From NCBI GenBank assembly GCA_030627335.1, contig DAOUSH010000043.1, positions 1 through 5,265 of the forward strand: a DNA stretch of 5,265 nucleotides, written 5' to 3'. Under the pieces are notes generated by a model that had not been told where the DNA came from, did no database searches, and worked only from the letters and a program-made list of their open reading frames with translations. Position numbers and translations under genes: made by a program. This DNA is from Dehalococcoidia bacterium. GTDB lineage: Bacteria > Chloroflexota > Dehalococcoidia > Dehalococcoidales > W693. Shown here piece after piece: positions 1 through 5,265 of this stretch (positions within the stretch are counted from its first letter, which is position 1; every line of letters starts with the position of its first letter).

Positions 1-86
1 CATTCATAGGTACCATAATCGGTGCAACCATACTGGGTGTGATAATCATAGCTGCAGTAGTATTATTAGCAGTATTGGTTGCTTGA
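1..86 (+). CDS. C-terminal end of a small hydrophobic membrane protein (atpE position, identity uncertain)
   Basis: An open frame enters from the left edge (first complete codon at position 3) and stops at TGA 84-86. The 27 visible residues are almost all Ile, Val, Leu, Ala and Gly (for example IGTIIGATILGVIII, ending LLAVLVA) with no charged residue, so this is a membrane-spanning segment running to the very C-terminus. By operon order the gene just before atpF should be atpE, the c-ring subunit. A typical c subunit carries its ion-binding Glu or Asp roughly 16-25 residues before the end, and no acidic residue is present here. It is therefore either an atypical or C-terminally extended c subunit, or a different small membrane protein inserted between atpE and atpF. 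The other two forward frames are either closed or not hydrophobic. The coding call is fairly safe; the function is not. Confidence 0.6.
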   Translation, partial: FIGTIIGATILGVIIIAAVVLLAVLVA

Positions 87-130
87 TATAGTGCCGAATT
101 AAATTAAAGATAATTGATTAATTATAATTA

Positions 131-136
131 AGAGGA
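131..136 (+). promoter_or_regulatory. Ribosome binding site of atpF
   Basis: AGAGGA lies six bases before the ATG at 143, at the end of an otherwise AT-rich 56 bp gap. It supports that ATG as the start of the b subunit. Confidence 0.7.
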
Positions 137-142
137 CTGGAT

Positions 143-655
143 ATGGAAGATGGCTTGTCTAGTTTAGGCGTAGACCTATCAGTATTGGTGTCTCAGATAA
201 TCAGCTTTTTAGTCCTGTTCGGCCTTTTATACCTGGTCGCTTATAAGCCCCTGATGAGAATGCTGGATGAGCGTTCGCGCAGGGTTAAGGAAAGCATGGA
301 CCAGACCGAGCAGATAAAAGAGCAGGCGGCCCTGGCGGAGAAGGAAACGGCAAAGCGCATCAGAGATGCCAGCAAGGAAGGCCAAAAGCTGGTAGACCGG
401 GCGATGCAGGCCGGGGAAGAGATGAAGCTTAAGGCAAAGGATGAGGCCAAGAAAGAGGCAGAGACGCTTATAAACAGAGCACGTACAGAAATCGAAAGGG
501 AGCGGGACGATGCAATCGGTGAACTGCGTAGCGAGTTCGCAGATCTGGCCATACTGGCAGCGGAGAAGGTTATAAACCGCTCGCTGGATAAAAAGACGCA
601 TCGTCAGCTTATTGATAAAGTGCTCGAAGAGAGCACTGTTGAAAATAAAAACTAA
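143..655 (+). CDS. atpF: F1Fo ATP synthase subunit b
   Basis: Peripheral-stalk subunit of the F1Fo ATP synthase. A dimer of b ties the membrane a subunit to delta and alpha, acting as a stator against gamma rotation. The 170-residue protein has the standard plan: a short N-terminus, one membrane helix at about residues 11-33 (VLVSQIISFLVLFGLLYLVA), the family's post-membrane motif YKPLMRMLDERSRRV (34-48), then a long highly charged Glu/Lys/Arg/Ala helix to about residue 140 that should form the coiled-coil stalk. A C-terminal part (EFADLAILAAEKVINRSLD and onward) matches the delta-binding end of the family. The length is normal for bacterial b (about 155-175). The ATG start has a good Shine-Dalgarno and places the membrane helix correctly. 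Only one b-type gene is present, so the stalk is probably a homodimer. The gap to atpH is 22 bp. Confidence 0.96.
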   Translation: MEDGLSSLGVDLSVLVSQIISFLVLFGLLYLVAYKPLMRMLDERSRRVKESMDQTEQIKEQAALAEKETAKRIRDASKEGQKLVDRAMQAGEEMKLKAKDEAKKEAETLINRARTEIERERDDAIGELRSEFADLAILAAEKVINRSLDKKTHRQLIDKVLEESTVENKN

Positions 656-677
656 CTGCTATATTTAAGGGAAGATA

Positions 678-1205
678 ATGGCTAGGAGATATTCTGCCCG
701 GCGATATGCCAGGGCAGTATTTGAGATAGCACTGGAAAAGAAACAACTGGATGAATGGCAGTCTGGTCTGGAAAAGATGAACAGGCTCGGCCGGGATGAG
801 ACGATTACCTCATTTCTGGAGAGTCCGGACATTCATTTCGAGGATAAAGCCAAACTGCTATCGGAGAGACTGGGCGATACAGACCCTATGGTAATGAACC
901 TGGTTTACCTTTTACTTACCAGGGGTAAATTCACTATGCTGGCTGATATTGCTGATGGATACCAGAGACTGCTGGATGATTACCATAATATAGAACGTGC
1001 CGAGGTAACCACTGCTGTCCCTCTTGATGACGAGGACGAGCAGAGGTTGAGCGAGAGGCTCGGCGATATAACCGGTAAGAAGGTAATACTTAAGCATGAA
1101 GTAGACCCCTATCTGATAGGTGGGGTGGTGGTCAGGATGGCCGGCAAGATGATGGACGGCAGCACACGGGGCAAACTGGAAGCACTTAAAAGACAACTGG
1201 GCTAG
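678..1205 (+). CDS. atpH: F1Fo ATP synthase subunit delta
   Basis: Delta (the counterpart of mitochondrial OSCP) sits on top of the alpha3-beta3 head and joins it to the C-terminal ends of the b dimer. At 175 residues it has the family's usual length. The N-terminal helical domain (about 1-105) opens with ARRYSARRYARAVFEIALE, the typical delta start. The C-terminal domain carries the OSCP/delta signature at about residues 136-156 (VILKHEVDPYLIGGVVVRMAG), followed by DGSTRGKLEALKRQL at the end, which is also characteristic. The protein is soluble, with no signal peptide or membrane helix. An AAGGGA ribosome site at 667-672 precedes the ATG. It lies 22 bp after atpF and 38 bp before atpA in the same operon. 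Confidence 0.96.
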   Translation: MARRYSARRYARAVFEIALEKKQLDEWQSGLEKMNRLGRDETITSFLESPDIHFEDKAKLLSERLGDTDPMVMNLVYLLLTRGKFTMLADIADGYQRLLDDYHNIERAEVTTAVPLDDEDEQRLSERLGDITGKKVILKHEVDPYLIGGVVVRMAGKMMDGSTRGKLEALKRQLG

Positions 1206-1229
1206 GATGATATATAGCAATATGCGGTC

Positions 1230-1238
1230 AGGAGGTGG
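1230..1238 (+). promoter_or_regulatory. Strong ribosome binding site deciding the TTG start of atpA
   Basis: AGGAGGTGG is almost fully complementary to the 16S rRNA anti-Shine-Dalgarno end and is the strongest such site in the window. Its AGGAGG core ends eight bases before TTG 1244-1246. The codon directly upstream in the same frame is TAA (1241-1243), so translation cannot start earlier. The first in-frame ATG is codon 25, too far inside the conserved N-terminal domain. Confidence 0.85.
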
Positions 1239-1243
1239 CTTAA

Positions 1244-2758
1244 TTGACAACTAAGGGACAGGATATAGTATCGGTTATTAAACAGCAGATTGAGCAGTTC
1301 GGCGCAAAGGTTACAATGGTAGATGTGGGCAAGGTGATAGAGGTGGGGGATGGTATCGCCCGTATCTACGGGCTGGCAGCGGCAAAATATAACGAGCTGC
1401 TACAGTTTCCAGGCGATGTTATGGGGATTGCTCTCAATCTGGAGGAAGACAGTGTGGCTGCGGTTATCCTCGGCGACGACTCAGGGATTAAAGAGGGTGA
1501 CGAGGTACGCGCTACCGGACGTATATCAGAGGTTCCGGTCGGCAAGGAGCTTATCGGGCGTGTTGTTGACTCTCTTGGGCGACCGCTGGATGGGAAAAGC
1601 GCCATAAAAGCCAAAAAAGTGAGACCTCTGGAGAGGGTGGCGCCCAACGTAGTCGACCGTAAGCCGGTAAATACACCGGTGCAGACCGGTATCAAGGCTA
1701 TCGACAGTATGATACCCATAGGGCGAGGCCAGAGGGAACTTATTATCGGAGACCGCTCCACCGGAAAGACAGCTATCGCCCTGGATACAATCGTTAACCA
1801 GAAAGGCGGAGACCTGATATGTATCTATGTTGCCATCGGGCAGAAGGCTTCCAAGGTAGCTCAGGTGGTGGCCGATCTTGAGAGTTACGGAGCGATGGAA
1901 CATACCATTGTCGTTGCCGCCAATGCCTCGGACTCGGTTGCACTGCAGTATCTGGCTCCCTATGCCGGATGCGCTATCGGTGAGGAGTTTATGGAACAGG
2001 GCAAGGATGCCCTGATTATATATGATGACCTTTCCAAGCATGGATGGGCGTACCGTCAGCTATCGCTACTGTTACGCCGTCCGCCGGGCAGGGAAGCTTA
2101 TCCCGGCGATGTCTTCTATCTGCACAGCCGACTTTTAGAGAGGGCAGCAAGGCTGAATGATGAAAATGGCGGCGGTTCTCTGACTGCCTTGCCCATAATT
2201 GAAACCCAGGCTGGTGATGTCACCGCCTATATCCCGACAAATGTTATCTCCATCACAGATGGTCAGATTTACGTGGAGTCAGACCTTTTTAATGCAGGTA
2301 TAAGACCGGCGTTAAACATCGGTTTATCGGTATCGCGTGTGGGCAGTTCCGCCCAGACCAAGGCGATGAAGAAGGTCGCCGGCAAACTCAAGATGGCGAT
2401 GGCTCAGTACCGTGAGCTGGCTGCCTTTGCTCAATTCGGTACCGCAGACCTGGATAAAGCCACCAAAGCCCAGATTGAACGGGGGCAGAGAATTACCGAA
2501 GAGTTGAAACAGCTCCAGTTCGTACCAATGACAATGGAAAATCAGGTTATGATTCTGTATGCTGTTATGACCGGGTATGTTGATGAAGTGCCGGTTAACA
2601 AGATAGCGGAATTTGAAGAAAATTTCCTCAAGATTATGAGTACAATGCACCCCGAGATAGGCAAAACGATTGCCGACAAAAAAGAACTGAGTGAAGAAAC
2701 GGAAAAAAAGCTGAAAGCGGCTATTGAAGAATTTAAGAAAGGCTTCTCAACCGAGTAA
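1244..2758 (+). CDS. atpA: F1Fo ATP synthase subunit alpha
   Basis: Alpha alternates with beta in the F1 head. It carries the non-catalytic nucleotide sites and supplies the arginine finger to each catalytic site. The 504 residues match the family (about 500-515). The N-terminal beta-barrel covers about residues 25-95. The P-loop is GDRSTGKT (169-176, Lys175), with Ser172 where most alpha subunits have Gln. Next come the YDDLSK stretch (260-265), [20 protein letters not shown] (275-294, a hallmark of the family), and [13 protein letters not shown], which contains the alpha/beta signature ([10 protein letters not shown]) and the probable arginine finger Arg365. The helical C-terminal domain runs from about 377 to the end. 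The start is TTG, forced by an in-frame stop just upstream and backed by an excellent Shine-Dalgarno. The gene ends 4 bp before atpG, which suggests translational coupling. Confidence 0.98.
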   Translation: MTTKGQDIVSVIKQQIEQFGAKVTMVDVGKVIEVGDGIARIYGLAAAKYNELLQFPGDVMGIALNLEEDSVAAVILGDDSGIKEGDEVRATGRISEVPVGKELIGRVVDSLGRPLDGKSAIKAKKVRPLERVAPNVVDRKPVNTPVQTGIKAIDSMIPIGRGQRELIIGDRSTGKTAIALDTIVNQKGGDLICIYVAIGQKASKVAQVVADLESYGAMEHTIVVAANASDSVALQYLAPYAGCAIGEEFMEQGKDALIIYDDLSKHGWAYRQLSLLLRRPPGREAYPGDVFYLHSRLLERAARLNDENGGGSLTALPIIETQAGDVTAYIPTNVISITDGQIYVESDLFNAGIRPALNIGLSVSRVGSSAQTKAMKKVAGKLKMAMAQYRELAAFAQFGTADLDKATKAQIERGQRITEELKQLQFVPMTMENQVMILYAVMTGYVDEVPVNKIAEFEENFLKIMSTMHPEIGKTIADKKELSEETEKKLKAAIEEFKKGFSTE

Positions 2759-2762
2759 GTGA

Positions 2763-3618
2763 ATGGCTAATATTCGTTTAATAGGGCGCCGGATTAAGGG
2801 CATACGTAGCACGTCCAAGATTACCAAAGCTATGGAGATGATCGCCGCCTCCAAGATGAGGCGGGCCCAGGAGCGTGGCCTGGCCGGTCGCCCCTATTCG
2901 GAAAAGATAACCCAGGTAATGGCGGCTCTGGCGGCTTTGCCCATGGAGGGTAGTGAGTTGCACCCGTTACTGCAGCGCCGAACGGTGGCAAATATATCGA
3001 TCGTCCATATAACTTCCGACCGCGGGCTGGCAGGCGGGTTGGTTAGCAACATCAACCGTATGACGGGTAGTTTCGTGCTGGAGAGCAGCGTTCCGGTAAA
3101 ACTTATTGCCGTCGGTAGCAAGGGAGTTGATTTTATGAGGCGGAGTAACCAGAACATCGTCGCCGAATTCACAGACCTCGGTGACCACCCCGGTCTGCTC
3201 GATACCCTGCCAATCTCACATATTATTATAGAAGACTTTAAGAGTGGCGCCATCGATGAGGTATACCTGGCTTATACAAAGTTTATAAACACCATGTCGC
3301 AGCAGACGGTTATGGAAAAGGTGTTGCCGGTAGAGCCGGCAGAGATACCGGCGGCGCAAAACATAGAGTATCTATACGAGCCGGACCCGGCGGTGGTTCT
3401 GGGGGGGCTCCTGCCGCGTTTCGTAGAAATGCAGGTATACCATGCCGTACTGGAGGCAATTGCCAGCGAGCAATCGGCGCGTATGGTAGCTATGCGTAAC
3501 GCCACAGAAAATGCCAACGAACTTATTGAAGAATTGACTTTGCTGTATAACAAGGCAAGACAGGAAATGATTACCACAGAGCTCTTGGATATAACAGGCG
3601 GCGCCGTAGCACTGGAAT

Positions 3619-3620
<2 letters not shown>
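2763..3620 (+). CDS. atpG: F1Fo ATP synthase subunit gamma
   Basis: Gamma is the central rotor shaft inside the alpha3-beta3 head; its foot sits on the c ring and its rotation drives conformational change in beta. The 285-residue protein shows the family plan: an N-terminal helix with IKGIRSTSKITKAMEMIAASK (roughly 11-31), the SDRGLAGGLVSN stretch (85-96) that begins the Rossmann-like domain (usually SDRGLCGG, here with Ala), and a C-terminal helix beginning near residue 220. It ends in the gamma signature ITTELLDITGGAVA (270-283). Nothing resembles the chloroplast redox insertion. Only GTGA separates it from the atpA stop, and no clear Shine-Dalgarno is seen before the ATG, so it is probably translated by ribosomes finishing atpA. 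An alternative GTG at 2759 hits a stop after three codons. Confidence 0.97.

Positions 3621-5265
<1,645 letters not shown>

Noticed and set aside
118..131. Perfect 14-bp palindrome TTAATTATAATTAA containing TATAAT, as a promoter or operator for atpF
   Set aside because: The stretch is almost pure A/T, so such symmetry is easily produced by chance. No -35 box lies at proper spacing, and a start from this -10 would fall within the ribosome binding site. The gene is better explained by read-through from upstream atp genes.
656..677. Terminator or promoter in the atpF-atpH gap
   Set aside because: Only 22 bp, with no inverted repeat or T-run; it holds just the atpH ribosome site.
1207..1243. An upstream ATG (1207 or 1222) as the start of atpA
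   Set aside because: Both are in a different frame from atpA, and TAA at 1241-1243 closes the atpA frame directly before the TTG.
1526..2041. Minus-strand open frame opposite atpA (171 codons)
   Set aside because: It lies opposite the conserved P-loop region of alpha and has no recognisable family features, so it is a shadow of the sense frame.

Overview
The window is a bacterial F1Fo ATP synthase operon read entirely on the + strand. The order is the tail of a small hydrophobic membrane protein, then atpF (b), atpH (delta), atpA (alpha), atpG (gamma) and atpD (beta, running off the right edge). This is the common bacterial order; atpB and atpE would be expected to the left and atpC (epsilon) to the right, all outside or mostly outside the window. 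There is a single b-type gene rather than a b/b' pair. Base composition is close to balanced, with frequent ATA and AGG codons. The b and delta proteins (the YKPLMRMLDERSRRV stretch of b, the ARRYARAVFEIALE start of delta) remind me of Chloroflexota, class Dehalococcoidia. That placement comes from memory of the family, not from a search, and is tentative.

Layout: 1-86 is the 3' end of a very hydrophobic protein that sits where atpE is expected but does not look like a normal c-subunit C-terminus. 87-142 is an AT-rich gap with the atpF ribosome binding site. 143-655 is atpF, 678-1205 atpH, 1244-2758 atpA (TTG start behind a near-perfect Shine-Dalgarno), 2763-3620 atpG (4 bp gap, weak Shine-Dalgarno) and 3630-5265 atpD (Shine-Dalgarno overlapping the atpG stop). 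No gap between genes exceeds 56 bp, I see no internal terminator or convincing promoter, and no minus-strand gene is credible. The set is read as one co-transcribed unit. Protons (or sodium ions) passing through the Fo membrane sector turn gamma inside the alpha3-beta3 head, while b and delta hold the head still; ATP is made on the beta subunits.

The most unusual part is the 3' end of atpD. The beta subunit reaches its normal family end near residue 463 but stays open for at least 82 more codons, to the window edge. The extra part is a low-complexity tail made almost only of Ala, Glu, Lys, Pro and Val, acidic first and then basic, partly built from 12-bp (four-residue) repeats. Secondary points are the atypical protein end upstream of atpF, substitutions at usually conserved nucleotide-site positions in alpha and beta, and a gradient of ribosome-binding-site strength that roughly follows subunit stoichiometry.
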